From: Nocardioides sp. B-3
GTDB taxonomy: Bacteria > Actinomycetota > Actinomycetes > Propionibacteriales > Nocardioidaceae
Assembly: GCF_024703895.1 (NCBI RefSeq)
Contig: NZ_CP087968.1
Span: forward strand, 930,001-994,000
Direction: 5' to 3'
DNA length: 64,000 nt
In this document: in pieces, positions 1 through 9,037 of the stretch
Numbering within the stretch: the stretch's first letter is position 1
Layout: each line of letters begins with the position of its first letter
Notes under the pieces: generated by a model
What the model was told of the DNA's origin: nothing
The model's database searches: none
What the model saw: only the letters and a program-made list of their open reading frames with translations
Translations under genes and position numbers: made by a program

Positions 1-188
1 ACCCGACGACCGGTGGGAAGTCCGCCTCCGACGAGGTGATGGCGATGCTGTGGACGCTCGGCTACTCCGATGGCGAGACCTCGTTGCTGCAGGTGGCGCA
101 GCGGTCGGGGCTGCGCTTCGCCGACGTACGCCGTGCTGCCGTGTCACTGGCAGACGCCGGACTTCTCAAGGCCCGCCAGGACGTCTGA
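1..188 (+). CDS. C-terminal fragment, winged-helix-like tail
   Basis: Only the last 61 codons lie in the window, read from base 3 to a TGA at 186-188. They hold a helix-rich tail (AMLWTLGYSDGETSLL, then VAQRSGLRFADVRRAA, then LADAGLLKA) that looks like a small winged helix. From memory this resembles the wHTH tail of DUF4910/DUF2172 aminopeptidase-like proteins. The catalytic part is outside the window, so the function is not shown here and the assignment is tentative. Confidence 0.5.
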   Translation, partial: PTTGGKSASDEVMAMLWTLGYSDGETSLLQVAQRSGLRFADVRRAAVSLADAGLLKARQDV

Positions 189-191
189 GAC

Positions 192-906
192 CTACTGGCG
201 TGAGCTCTCGTCGCGCTGCCGGGTCGTCAGGATGATTCTTTGGGAGCGCATGTTGCGTAGTGAGAACGCCAGCCGGTTCAGGTCGTACGTCGACCAGCCT
301 TCCTCCACCGCCATGCCCTCGGCCACGGTGCGGAGCGCGATAGAGCATCAACGGCTCCTTCCGCATCTCGCCGTGGAGGGTGTACTCCAGCACCTGACGT
401 AGGTACTCTCGGCGAATGCTGCTGCTGGCCTCGGGCGTCACCCGGAGCGGTACGTCGTTGTCGTGGCCCAGTTCAGCGAAGGTGGACCATTCGATGACCG
501 CCGGGTGATCGACCCTGCGGGCGGTCGTCGACTCGGCCGCCGCGACTGCGGCGGCGGGCCGTTCGTCCGCCACGCCCGCGAGCACGTCATCGCGCAGCGG
601 CAACCACTCGACGTACGCCCCGCGGCGGTCGCCGATGATCGTCACGAACAGCGCCGAGACCACCGTCGGGTCGCCGGGCATCCATGACAGCGTCGGACTG
701 TTCGCCGTGCCCTCGCCGGTCGCGAGCATGAGCATCGTGACCGAGCCGTCCGACGCCGCGGGCGGGCGGTCGTCGAGCCCGTCGAACGCACCGTCGATGC
801 GGCCCGGGGCGGACGAGAGTCGCCAGTCGGCCAACACCAGCACGACCAGCGGAGCGAGCACGATGAACGCGATGGTGGCCCCCGGGAGCCGACGTCCGCG
901 CGCCAT
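192..906 (-). CDS. LytR-CpsA-Psr (LCP)-like membrane-anchored protein
   Basis: The start chosen is the ATG at 906, eight bases after GGAGG; a GTG five codons upstream is the alternative. One N-terminal membrane segment ([16 protein letters not shown]) is followed by an extracytoplasmic domain whose order resembles LCP phosphotransferases: a strand in the usual GSD-R position, a LPLRDDV segment matching the family RD motif, an Asp-His-rich middle (VDHPAVIEW), and a C-terminal stretch ([19 protein letters not shown]) like the LCP tail. LCP enzymes attach glycopolymers to peptidoglycan. The GSD-R pyrophosphate-binding motif reads LATGE here, so activity is doubtful. The frame changes near 338; the restored end is a TAG at 192-194. 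Confidence 0.6.
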
Positions 907-987
907 GGCAGATCCCTCCACGGGACGGTGTCCCTGTCACCACGGTAGGTCCGGCCCGCCCGGCGTTCATGCCCGATCCTGAGGAGA

Positions 988-1576
988 TCAGGAGTTGAAG
1001 CGCTGCTGCGTCTTCTCCGGGCCCTCGGTCACCGGGGACTCGACCGCGTCGGCTGCATCCATCACCCGGAAGGGCAGGTCCTTCTTCTCGGCGGTGCTGT
1101 AGTTGGACAGGACGAAGTCGGCGACGTCCTCGGCGACCGGGCGGGCGGCCGATGCCGACCCGCACGCGGTAGAAGTCGCCGGTGCCGAGGCTGCTGCGCA
1201 TGGAGCGGAGTCCGTTGTGCCCGTTGTCGCCGCCGCCGAGCTTGATCCGCTGCGTGTAGAAGGCGATGTCGAGCTCGTCGTGGATCGCGATGATCCGCTC
1301 GGGCGGCACCTTGTAGAAGGTGGCGAGTGCCTTCACCGGCCCGCCGGACTCGTTCATGTAGCCGCGCGGGGCCAGCACGACTCGCGGGCCCGGGGTCCCC
1401 GGGGGCGTCAGGCGTCCCTCGACGACGTCGGCCCGCCCGGTCTTGTGCGAACGGAAGGGACTGCCCATCCGCTCGGCCAGCACGTCGGTCACGAGGTAGC
1501 CCACGTTGTGGCGGTGCCCGGCGTAGGTCGGACCGGGGTTGCCCGGGCCGACGACCAGCCACACGTCATCACTCAT
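988..1576 (-). CDS. pth: Peptidyl-tRNA hydrolase
   Basis: Pth cleaves the ester bond of peptidyl-tRNA released from stalled ribosomes, in the cytoplasm. The N-terminus carries the family signature [11 protein letters not shown] and the catalytic His at about residue 23 in HRHNVGY. The substrate-binding Asn/Asp motifs YMNESGGPV and IHDELD and the GHNGLRS segment are also present. Length (about 195 aa) is normal. The frame changes near 1137; reading the shifted frame gives [14 protein letters not shown] and a normal end RFNS before the TGA at 988-990. It lies downstream of rplY on the same strand, a usual actinobacterial order. Confidence 0.95.
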
Positions 1577-1634
1577 GTGCTCATCCTCCCAGCCCGGAAC
1601 GCTCCGGCTGAAATGCGAACCGCCCCACCCTCTG

Positions 1635-1772
1635 CAGCGGTGCGTGAGCCACATGATCCGCTCAGAAAATGTGGTTGGCGCACCGCCCTCCGGTATGTCC
1701 CCGCGCGGCGCGCCGACCGGCGGTGGCACAGCCACATTCGGTCGCCCCGGAAGGTGGCTCACTCACCGCTGG
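1635..1772. repeat. Composite intergenic palindrome, four half-units
   Basis: This fills most of the pth-rplY gap. Two inverted pairs are visible: units at 1635-1654 and 1666-1687, then at 1717-1741 and 1749-1772. Each unit is a variant of a roughly 20-base module that reads like GCGGTGAGTGAGCCACAT in one orientation. The same module recurs at about 50.03-50.16 kb and 51.14-51.19 kb. It resembles REP/BIME-type elements; no transposase lies nearby. Confidence 0.75.
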
Positions 1773-1872
1773 ACCGATCCGCGCTGCGGCGTACGGCGAA
1801 GCCACGACCACCCACAAATGCGGCGCGCCGCACCGGGAGACCCGATGCGGCGCAGCCGGTGGAACAGGTGGA

Positions 1873-2553
1873 TCACTCCGCGGAGTCGCCCTCCGGGGCG
1901 GTCTCCTCGGCGGCGGCCTCGTCGGCAGCCTCGCCCTCGGGGACGTCGTGCTCGATGCCGGCCTCGGCCTCGGCCTCGGCGAGCTCGGCCTCCAGCGCCT
2001 CGGCGGAGATCTGACCGGTCACGTTGACGATGAGGAGGTCCTCGTCCGCGGCCAGCGTGGTGCCCTTCGGCAGGTCGAGGTCCTTGGCGAGGATCTGGCT
2101 GCCGGCGGGCAGCTTCGCCACCGAGACCTCGATGGACTCGGGGATGTGCGTGGCCTCGGTCTCGACCTCGGATCGTGTTGTTCTCGGTGACGACCGGGGT
2201 GTCGGGGGGCGGCGTCGCCGACGACGTGGATCGCGATGTCGACGATGACCTTCTCGCCGCGGATGACGGTGACGAAGTCGATGTGCTCGATGACGCGGCG
2301 GATCGGGTCGACCCTGGACCTGCTTGGTCAGGGCGAGGTGCTCGGTGCCGTCGAAGTCGAGGGCGAGCAGCGCGTTGGAACCACCGTGCTTGAGGGCCAT
2401 CATCGTCTGGTGACCCGGCAGGGTGACGTGGAGCGGCTCGGCGCCGTGGCCGTAGATCACGGCGGGGATCTTGTTGTCGCGGCGGATGCGGCGGGCCGCG
2501 CCCTTGCCGAACTCGGTGCGGGTCTCCGCGGCGATCTTCTCGGTCTCAGACAT
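1873..2553 (-). CDS. rplY: 50S ribosomal protein L25, long Ctc form
   Basis: L25 binds 5S rRNA in the large subunit. The N-terminal domain is clear ([16 protein letters not shown], then [17 protein letters not shown]), as is the TL5/Ctc-type beta domain ([18 protein letters not shown]). An acidic Glu/Ala-rich C-terminal tail of about 40 residues follows, as is common in actinobacteria. The ATG at 2553 follows an AGGAG at good spacing. The frame is lost near 2318 and regained near 2175, so the middle, expected to begin [13 protein letters not shown], is scrambled; the two errors compensate. Length is about 226 aa. The 195 bases upstream (2554-2748) hold no gene that I can see. Confidence 0.95.
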   Translation of the reverse strand: MSETEKIAAETRTEFGKGAARRIRRDNKIPAVIYGHGAEPLHVTLPGHQTMMALKHGGSNALLALDFDGTEHLALTKQVQGRPDPPRHRAHRLRHRHPRREGHRRHRDPRRRRRRPPTPRSSPRTTRSEVETEATHIPESIEVSVAKLPAGSQILAKDLDLPKGTTLAADEDLLIVNVTGQISAEALEAELAEAEAEAGIEHDVPEGEAADEAAAEETAPEGDSAE

Positions 2554-2748
2554 GTGGGTCTCCTTGATTTCGTACGACGTGTGGTGGGCCCGGCCGGAAA
2601 CGACAAACGCCACGCTCCGGATCGAGAGCGCGGCGTCGTGAACGGGCCGGCCCTGTCGATCACGGAGTCCCCGGGTCTGACGGGCTCCCTCGCCGAGGCA
2701 ACCTGAGAAGACTAGACCCCCTTCGCCGTACCGGTCGAATCCGCGAGC

Positions 2749-3536
2749 TCAGATCCTGTCGAGGGTCGCGCCGGTCCGGCTCAGGTGCTCGAACAACCGG
2801 ATCGCGGCCAGCCCGATGACGAGGTAGATCGTGCCGATCAGCAGCTCGGTGCCGACGAGGCCCTGCACGGCCCCCGGGTCGCGCCGTCGCCGAGCATCCG
2901 GGTCGCTTCCGATCGCGTGCGTGAGCGGCAGGCACCGCCCGATGGCGCCCATCCAGCCCGGCAGGTCGTCAAGGGCGACGTTGGTGCCGGTGAAGATCAG
3001 CAGCACCGGGAAGAAGACGTTGCCCATGGTCGCGCCGTCGCGGTAGACGAGGTTGATCGCACCCATCACGAGTCCCGGGGCCGGTCGAGGCCAGCGAGCC
3101 GACCGCGACGACGAGCGCGATCTGCAGCCGGGGCGTCACTGGGGATGTGGGCGTCGAGCATCCACGTGCCGACCACGACCCCGAACATCGCCACGAACCA
3201 GCCGTTGACGATGACCGGCATCGACCGGCCGAGGAACAGCGGGATCCGTCGCGCGGGGGTGGCGAGCACCAGTCCCAGCGTCTGGCCGAAGCGTTCGCCG
3301 CCGATGGTGAAGGTCATCGCGAACATGCACGGGATCGCGGCGTAGTTGAGCGCGTTGCCGATCACGTAGAACTCGTCGTTGCCGACGCCCGCGCTGCGGC
3401 CGATGTAGGCGAAGAGCAGGATCTGGCAGATCGGCGAGATCAGCAGCGACGGGATGAAGATCCACGGGTTCATCCAGCCGAAGAGTGCGCGGTAGCTCAT
3501 CAGGCCACCGATGAAGAAGATCCGGACGCTCGTCAT
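2749..3536 (-). CDS. ABC-2 type exporter permease
   Basis: A membrane component of an ABC exporter, about 260 aa, with roughly six hydrophobic segments (for example WIFIPSLLISPICQILLFAY, VNGWFVAMFGVVVG, LLIGTIYLVIGLAAI). The ATG at 3536 overlaps the stop of the preceding permease as ATGA, so translation is probably coupled. Frame changes fall near 3137 and 3073, with a compensating pair around 2880-2915. Between the first two, the shifted frame gives the membrane-like run LQIALVVAVGSLASTG, so the protein is probably intact in the organism. It is the last gene of a three-gene transporter operon. Confidence 0.85.
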
Positions 3537-4303
3537 GAGAGCGCCGGGGTCGCGTCGCGGCGGGCCGCGTTGATGAGGCGTACGCCGAGCCAGCCGGCCA
3601 GCGCCGCATAGGCCGGGCCGACCGCGCCACAGATCGCGAGGTCGCCCCGGGCGCTCTTCCCCGCGGCGGCCGCGCGCATGCCCTCGACCGCCCACGTCGG
3701 CGCGAGCGCCCGGGAGATCGGTCGCAGCACGTCGGGCAGCAGGTCGAGCGGGACGACGAAGCCGCACAGCAGCCAGCCCGGGTACTCGAGGGCCGCGCCG
3801 AGCGCCCACGACGTGCGGTAGCGCACGGCACTGACGGACAGCAGGAAGCCGAAGAGGGCGATGGTGACGGTGGCCATCAGGATGCTGAGGACGAAGACCG
3901 GCCAGTTCTCGATGTGCAGCGCGATGTCGAAGAGCCACCAGTCCCACAGGATCGTGGCGAGCACGCTGTAGAGCCCGATGGTCGCCATGGCGCAGGTGAT
4001 CGGCAGCAGCACCAGCGAGAACGGCGTGGGCGCGGCGACCACCAGCTCGAGGGTGCCGGCGCGGCGTTCGCGCTGCACCAGCGTCGTGGCGCTCACCGTC
4101 TGGGAGGTCCAGATGCCCATCGCGGCGGCACCGATGCCGGCATAGAGCATCGCCTCCGGGTCGCCGTTGACGCGATAGACGAGCAAGGCCGCGGTGGCGA
4201 ACATCAGCGGGAAGACGACGGCCGAGAAACCTTCGAACGGCGAGAACAGCAGGATCTTGAACTGCAACCAGAAGCAGACGACCAGCTGCCGCAACCGGGT
4301 CAT
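3533..4303 (-). CDS. ABC-2 type exporter permease
   Basis: A clean 256-codon frame. The start is the ATG at 4303, overlapping the ATPase stop as ATGA; an upstream in-frame extension lacks membrane-protein character. Hydrophobic segments include VVFPLMFATAALLVY, LVLLPITCAMATIGLYSVLA, VFVLSILMATVTIALFGFLL and YPGWLLCGFVVPLDLLP, typical of an ABC-2 membrane domain. It probably forms a heteromeric exporter with the next permease and the upstream ATPase. The substrate cannot be read from the sequence. Confidence 0.88.
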   Translation of the reverse strand: MTRLRQLVVCFWLQFKILLFSPFEGFSAVVFPLMFATAALLVYRVNGDPEAMLYAGIGAAAMGIWTSQTVSATTLVQRERRAGTLELVVAAPTPFSLVLLPITCAMATIGLYSVLATILWDWWLFDIALHIENWPVFVLSILMATVTIALFGFLLSVSAVRYRTSWALGAALEYPGWLLCGFVVPLDLLPDVLRPISRALAPTWAVEGMRAAAAGKSARGDLAICGAVGPAYAALAGWLGVRLINAARRDATPALS

Positions 4304-5267
4304 CTGGTCACCAGCTCGACATAGGCGTCCTCCAGCGACGGGTCGCGGTGGCTGACCCGACCGACACGCGTCTCCCCCAGCTGCGCCAGCACCGACTGGG
4401 TGACCTCGGCGCCGGGCTCGCACGAGACGACCAGCACCTGCAGCTGGCCGCGCTCCTCGACCACGACGGTGCGTACGCCGCCGACTGCGCGCGCGCAGCC
4501 ACGGCCTCGTCGCCGATGCCGTAGGTCTCGACCTCGAGCACGCGGCCGGCGGAGACCAGCCCCTTCAGCTCGGCGGGGGTGCCCTCGGCGACGATCTCAC
4601 CGGAGCGGATCACCGCGATCCGGTCGCACAGCTCGTCGGCCTCGAACATGTAGTGCGTCGTCAGCAGCACCGTCTTGCCCTGCTCACGCAGCCCGGCGAT
4701 GGTCGCGCGCAGCTCGCGGGCTCCGACCGGGTCGATGCCGATGGAGGGCTCGTCGAGGAAGAACACGTCGGGGTCGTGCAGCAGGCCGCGGGCGATGTGG
4801 AGGCGCTGGCGCATGCCGCGGGAGTAGCCCTCGACGCGCTCGCCCTCGCGGCCGGTCAGCCCGACCAGCTCCAGCAGCTCGCCGATGCGCTTCTTCTGCT
4901 CACGGGGCGGGACGCCGTACAGCTCGGAGAAGTAGCGAAGATTGTCGAGTCCGCTGAGGCGCTCGTAGAGGCCGCGGTCGCCGCCGAAGACGTAGCCGAT
5001 CCGGCGGCGCACCTCGCGCACGTCGTGCACGACGTCGTGGCCCAGCACGTTGGCCCGGCCCGACGTCGGGATCAGCAGCGTGATCAGCATCTTGATCGTG
5101 GTCGTCTTGCCGGCACCGTTGGGGCCGAGCAGTCCGAACAGCTCGCCCGGGGCGATCTCGAAGCTGACGCCCTTGACGGCCTCGACGTCCTTGCGGGTAC
5201 GGCGAAAGGTGCCCGAGCGAGAGGTGAAGGTACGTCGGAGGTCGATGGCTTCAACGGCAAGAGTCAC
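4300..5267 (-). CDS. ABC exporter ATP-binding protein
   Basis: The ATPase of the three-gene exporter, about 322 aa. Walker A is GPNGAGKTT, the signature is YSRGMRQRLHIARG (a SRGM variant common in DrrA/CcmA-type exporters), Walker B is VFFLDEPSIGIDP, and the H-loop is in LLTTHYMFEADEL. Start is GTG at 5267. The frame changes near 4488; the shifted frame gives a DrrA-like tail ending EDAYVELVTR at a TGA overlapping the next ATG. A divergent drug-type MarR regulator sits just upstream, which suggests an efflux role by context only. Confidence 0.9.
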
Positions 5268-5277
5268 TCGCCTGACC

Positions 5278-5733
5278 CTAGAGGTAGGGGTCGGTGATCT
5301 CTCTCAAGTTTTCCAGCGATTCGCGGAGGGCGCGCATCCTGCGCACGCCGAGCCGCTGCTCCCACTCGCGCTCGACGATGAGCTCCATCTCGCGTGCGCA
5401 GGCCTGCGCCGCCCTTCCGCGCTTCGCCATCCGGACCAGCCGCGCCCGGGCATCGGTCGGGTCGGGGACGCGCTCGACGTATCCGCCCTTCTCCAGCTGG
5501 TTCACGAGGAAGCCGGCGGTCTGCTTGGTGATCTGCGCCGCCTCGGCGAGCTCGGTCACGCGGGACCCACCCTCCGCGACCCGGGCGGCCAGCCGACCCT
5601 GCGCAAGCGTCAGGTCGTCGAACCCGTGGGCCCGCAGGTGGGCCACGATCCGCTCCTCGGCATGCCGGGAGGAGATGAACATGAGCAACGAGCTCGGCAG
5701 CTCCACGACGTCTCCCTCGAAGTGCGTTGACAA
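5278..5733 (-). CDS. MarR-family transcriptional regulator
   Basis: A clean 151-codon frame. The winged helix-turn-helix is visible around residues 45-100: LAARVAEGGSRVTELAEAAQ, then KQTAGFLVNQLEKGGYVERV and the wing PDPTDARARLVRM. MarR proteins usually repress a neighbouring transporter or enzyme until a small ligand binds. The frame can start at TTG 5733 or at a GTG nine codons in; GGGAGA precedes the GTG, so the start is uncertain. A perfect palindrome 25 bases upstream is the likely autoregulatory operator. It runs in the same direction as the ABC exporter 11 bases downstream. Confidence 0.9.
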   Translation of the reverse strand: MSTHFEGDVVELPSSLLMFISSRHAEERIVAHLRAHGFDDLTLAQGRLAARVAEGGSRVTELAEAAQITKQTAGFLVNQLEKGGYVERVPDPTDARARLVRMAKRGRAAQACAREMELIVEREWEQRLGVRRMRALRESLENLREITDPYL

Positions 5734-5757
5734 ATTGGACAGAGAGGCTGACCATTT

Positions 5758-5776
5758 TAGTCAGTGACACTGACTA
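5758..5776. promoter_or_regulatory. Probable MarR operator palindrome
   Basis: A perfect inverted repeat, TAGTCAGTG-A-CACTGACTA, with 9-base arms and a 1-base centre, in the divergent gap between the MarR gene and the DinB-like gene. Size and position fit a MarR dimer site controlling both directions. Confidence 0.75.
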
Positions 5777-5793
5777 TATGCCGGGAGGGCGCG

Positions 5794-6425
5794 ATGGACA
5801 CGCAGACGGTGTGGGCGCACATCCACACAGAGCGCCGTGCCCTCGCCGCCACCCTCGCGGACTCGGCTCCCGAGCAGTGGCTGGCCGACTCGTTGTGCGC
5901 CGGGTGGACCGTCCACGACGTCGCCGCGCACGTGATCTCCCACCCTGCAGATCGGCTGGGCCCAGATGCCCGGGATGGTGGCCCGGAACTTCGGCCACGG
6001 CTACAACGCGATGATCTTCCGCGAGGTCAAGCGCATGGGTGCGAGCTCGACCCGCGAGACGATCCTCGCCGACTACGCCACCTACGACGGCTCGACGAGG
6101 AAGGTCCCGACCACGACGGTCCTCGAACCCCTCATCGACGCGCTCGTCCACCACCGAGGACATCGTCCGACCGTTGGGCCTGACGCGCGAGATGGACCCC
6201 GAGGCCGCGGCCGTCGCCGCCGACAGGGCCCGGACGCTCGCGTTCCTGAGCGGGTCGCGCAAGGTCGTCAAGGGCACGCGGATGGTCGCCACCGACGTCG
6301 ACTGGGTTCGGGGCAGGGGCCCCACGCTCAGCGGACCGATGCAGGAGCTGCTGATGGTCTGCATGGGTCGGGCGCGGGTGGCCGCCGACCTCGAGGGCGA
6401 CGGGTTGGAGCTCATCCGCGCCTGA
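5794..6425 (+). CDS. DinB/maleylpyruvate isomerase-like protein (TIGR03083 type)
   Basis: The ATG at 5794 follows GGGAGG. The N-terminus (WAHIHTERRALAATLADSAP, then SLCAGWTVHDVAAHVI) matches the mycothiol-dependent maleylpyruvate isomerase N-terminal/DinB-like four-helix bundle; the His in VAAHV is the usual metal ligand position. These proteins are thiol-dependent metalloenzymes, often of unknown substrate. Frame changes near 5948 and 6160 are needed to join MPGMVARNFGHGYNAMIFRE and PLGLTREMDPEAAAVAADRA into one chain of about 210 aa. It is divergent from the MarR gene and shares its operator. Confidence 0.8.
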
Positions 6426-6427
6426 GG

Positions 6428-7218
6428 TCAGGAAGGAGCGTCGACCTCGCCCTCGAGGCCGAGGGTGGGTAGGCGGACGTAGGCCGTACGGATGTGCTCC
6501 TCGACGAGCTCGGCCGCTCGCTCGGCCTCGCCGGCCTCGAGCGCGGCCGGGATCGCCCGGTGCTCGCGCCGCAGCTCGTCGGCCAGCGTGGTCCAGTCGG
6601 CCAGCTGCTCGAGACCGTGCAGGATCGGGATCCGCATCGACTCTCGGATCGCGATCGTCATGTCCGCGACGAGACGGTTGCCACCGGCCTCAGGCGATCG
6701 CGACATGGAAGTCGGTGTCCGTGTCGTTGAAGGCGGCGCGAGTCAGGCCGGGAGCGTCCATCGAGTCCAGGGATCTCGCGTATCCGGTCACGATCGCCCT
6801 CCGGCGTGTGCGCCGCTGCCGGGGCGAGCACTGGAGCACTCGAGCATGACCCGGGCGTCGACGACGTCGCCCATGGGGAAGTTGGCCGGGGCGACGTGCA
6901 ACCGGAGGAACCGGGTCAGCGCCCGGCTCGGCATCGCCGCGATGAAGGTGCCGGCGTTCTTCCCGGTGCCGACAGCCGAGCGGACGACGCCGTAGCCCTC
7001 GAGCGTCCGGATGGCCTCGCGGACGGCAGCCCGGCTCACCTCGAGCCGCAGCGCCGGTCGCGCTCGGGCGGCAACGCGTCACCCACGACGAGCGCGCCAC
7101 TCAGGATCTGCTCCTCGATCCGGCTGATGACCAGCTCGTGGGCCCGGCTGCGCGCCACCGGTTGCCACCCCGCGTCCACATCCGGCCTGCCCCGGTCCTG
7201 TGTCACCACGGTGCGCAT
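6428..7218 (-). CDS. GntR/FadR-family regulator (LldR/LutR-like)
   Basis: The N-terminal GntR winged helix reads SRAHELVISRIEEQILSGAL, then LPPERD, then VSRAAVREAIRTLEGYGVV. The FCD ligand-binding domain follows, with DTDTDFHVAIA and the C-terminal HRAIPAALEAGEAERAAELV, whose Asp and His positions bind metal in this family. Start could be ATG 7218 or GTG 7209; GAGAGG lies nine bases before the GTG. Frame changes occur near 7057, 6820 and 6700. It is divergent from the lactate permease across a FadR/LldR-type palindrome, so I infer that it represses the lactate genes. Confidence 0.85.
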
Positions 7219-7283
7219 CCTCTCGGACCGGACGGCCGCGCAGGAGGCGGGGGGTTGACGTGTGATACCGGTCACGCCTAACG

Positions 7284-7315
7284 TACCACTCAAGTGGTCT
7301 GACCACTGAGTGGTA
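7284..7315. promoter_or_regulatory. Probable FadR/LldR-type operator
   Basis: A nested palindrome in the gap between the GntR regulator and the lactate permease. The core AGTGGTC-T-GACCACT (7293-7307) has perfect 7-base arms and contains the TGGT-ACCA pattern known for FadR and LldR sites. Flanking TACCACTC and GAGTGGTA (7284-7291, 7308-7315) form a second perfect 8-base pair. Confidence 0.85.
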
Positions 7316-7347
7316 GGCCTCATTCCTGCGAAGGCAAGGATCCCCCC

Positions 7348-9037
7348 ATGTACACACCCGATCTGTCCCCGCTCGGCGACAGCCTGCTGTGGTCTGCCCC
7401 GGCGGGCACGCTGCCGCTGCTGACGATCTTCGTGACCCCGGGTTGGTTGCGCTGGAAGGCCCACTGGGCCGGGCTGTCCGCCCTCGGCGTCGCGCTCCTC
7501 ATGGCCGTCCTCGTGTGGGGCATGCCTGTCGACCTCGCCCTGCTCGCGGCCACCCGGGGCGCGGCCTTCGGCCTGTTCCCCATCATGTGGATCGTGCTCT
7601 GCGCGATCTGGCTCTACGAGCTCACGGTGCGCAGCGGCCGCTTCGACGACCTGCGCCACCTGATCAACGTGATCTCCGACGACCCGCGGATCCAAAGCGA
7701 TCATCATCGCCTTCTGCTTCGGCGGCCTGCTGGAGGCCCTCGCGGGCTTCAGGGGCGCCCGTCGCGATCACCGGCGTGATGCTGATGGCCGTCGGGTTCC
7801 CTGCCCTCCGCGCGGCGACCGTGGTGCTGCTCGCCAACACGGCGCCGGTCGCGTTCCGGCGCCATCGCGATCCCGATCATCACCGCGGGCACCCTGACCG
7901 GGATCCCCTATGCCGAGATCGGCGCGGTGGTGGGGCGCCAGACGCCGTTCATCGCCCTGTTCGTGCCGCTCTTCCTCGCCTTCCCGGCCGACGGCCGCCG
8001 CAGGGGTGCGCGAGACCCGGCCGATCGCGCTCGTCGTCGGCGCGACGTTCAGGGGTCGCCCAGTTCGTCAGCTCCAACTACGTCTCGGTCGAGCTGACGG
8101 ACATCATCGCCTCCCTCGCCGGGCTCGCAGCCGCCGTACTCATGCTGCGCGTCTGGCAGCCCACGGGTGGCGACCGGGCCAAGGAGCGGTTGCACGCCGA
8201 GCACCTCGCGGCAGGCACGACTGCCCCGGGCCGGGACGCAGGTGGTGGTGGCACGACGACACTCACCGCTCCCGGGGCCCACCGGGCGTTGACAGGCAGC
8301 CGGACGTTCATGGCGCTGTTCCCCTACCTGCTGGTGATCGTGGTCTTCTCGTTGGCGAAGCTGTGGGGTCCGATCACGGACTTCCTGCTGGCGCGCGACG
8401 TGAAGATCCACTGGCCCGGTCTCGACGGCAAGCTCGCGACGGCCTCGGGCGACGTCTCGGCCGCGACGGTCTACACCTTCACCCGGCTCTCCTCCCCCGG
8501 CACGCTGCTGTTCCTCTGCGCGATCGTCGTCGCCGCGGTCTACCGCATCCCGGCCCGCGATGCGGGGCAGGAGTTCGTGCGCAACCCGGTGAAGATGCGC
8601 TTCGCACTGCTCACCGTCGCCTCCGTGCTGGCGCTGGCCTACGTCATGAACATGTCCGGCCAGACAATCACCATCGGCACTGGATCGCCGGCACCGGCGC
8701 CGCCTTCGCCTACCTCTCGCCCATCCCGGGCTGGCTCGGCACGGCAGTCACCGGCTCCGACACGAGCGCCAACGCACTCTTCGCTACCCTGCAACAGACG
8801 GCGGCCGCGAAGGCGGGGCTCGATCCCACTCTGCTCGTGGCGGCCAACACCTCGGGAGGCGTCGTGGGCAAGATGATCAGTCCCCAGAACCTCACCATCG
8901 CCGCCACGGCCGTGGGGCTGGTGGGCCGCGAGTCGGAGATCTTCCGCAAGGTCGTCCTCTGGAGCCTCGGGATGCTCGTCGTGCTGTGCGTGCTGGTCGG
9001 CCTGCAGTCCACGGTCCTGTCCGGGATGCTGCCGTGA
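7348..9037 (+). CDS. lldP: L-lactate permease
   Basis: A polytopic symporter of about 560 aa that imports lactate. The N-terminus (SLLWSAPAGTLPLLTIFVTP), the conserved GAPVAITGVMLMAVGFPALR and QFVSSNYVSVELTDIIASL segments, and the C-terminal SGGVVGKMISPQNLTIA are diagnostic of the LctP family. The frame changes six times, near 7693, 7751, 7858, 8002, 8051 and 8682. Three of these are an extra A in C-A-GGGG contexts. All segments are colinear with a normal permease. It overlaps lutA by GTGA and heads the lactate operon. Confidence 0.95.

Noticed and set aside
2554..2748. tRNA or small gene upstream of rplY
   Set aside because: No cloverleaf or coding frame can be made from the sequence.
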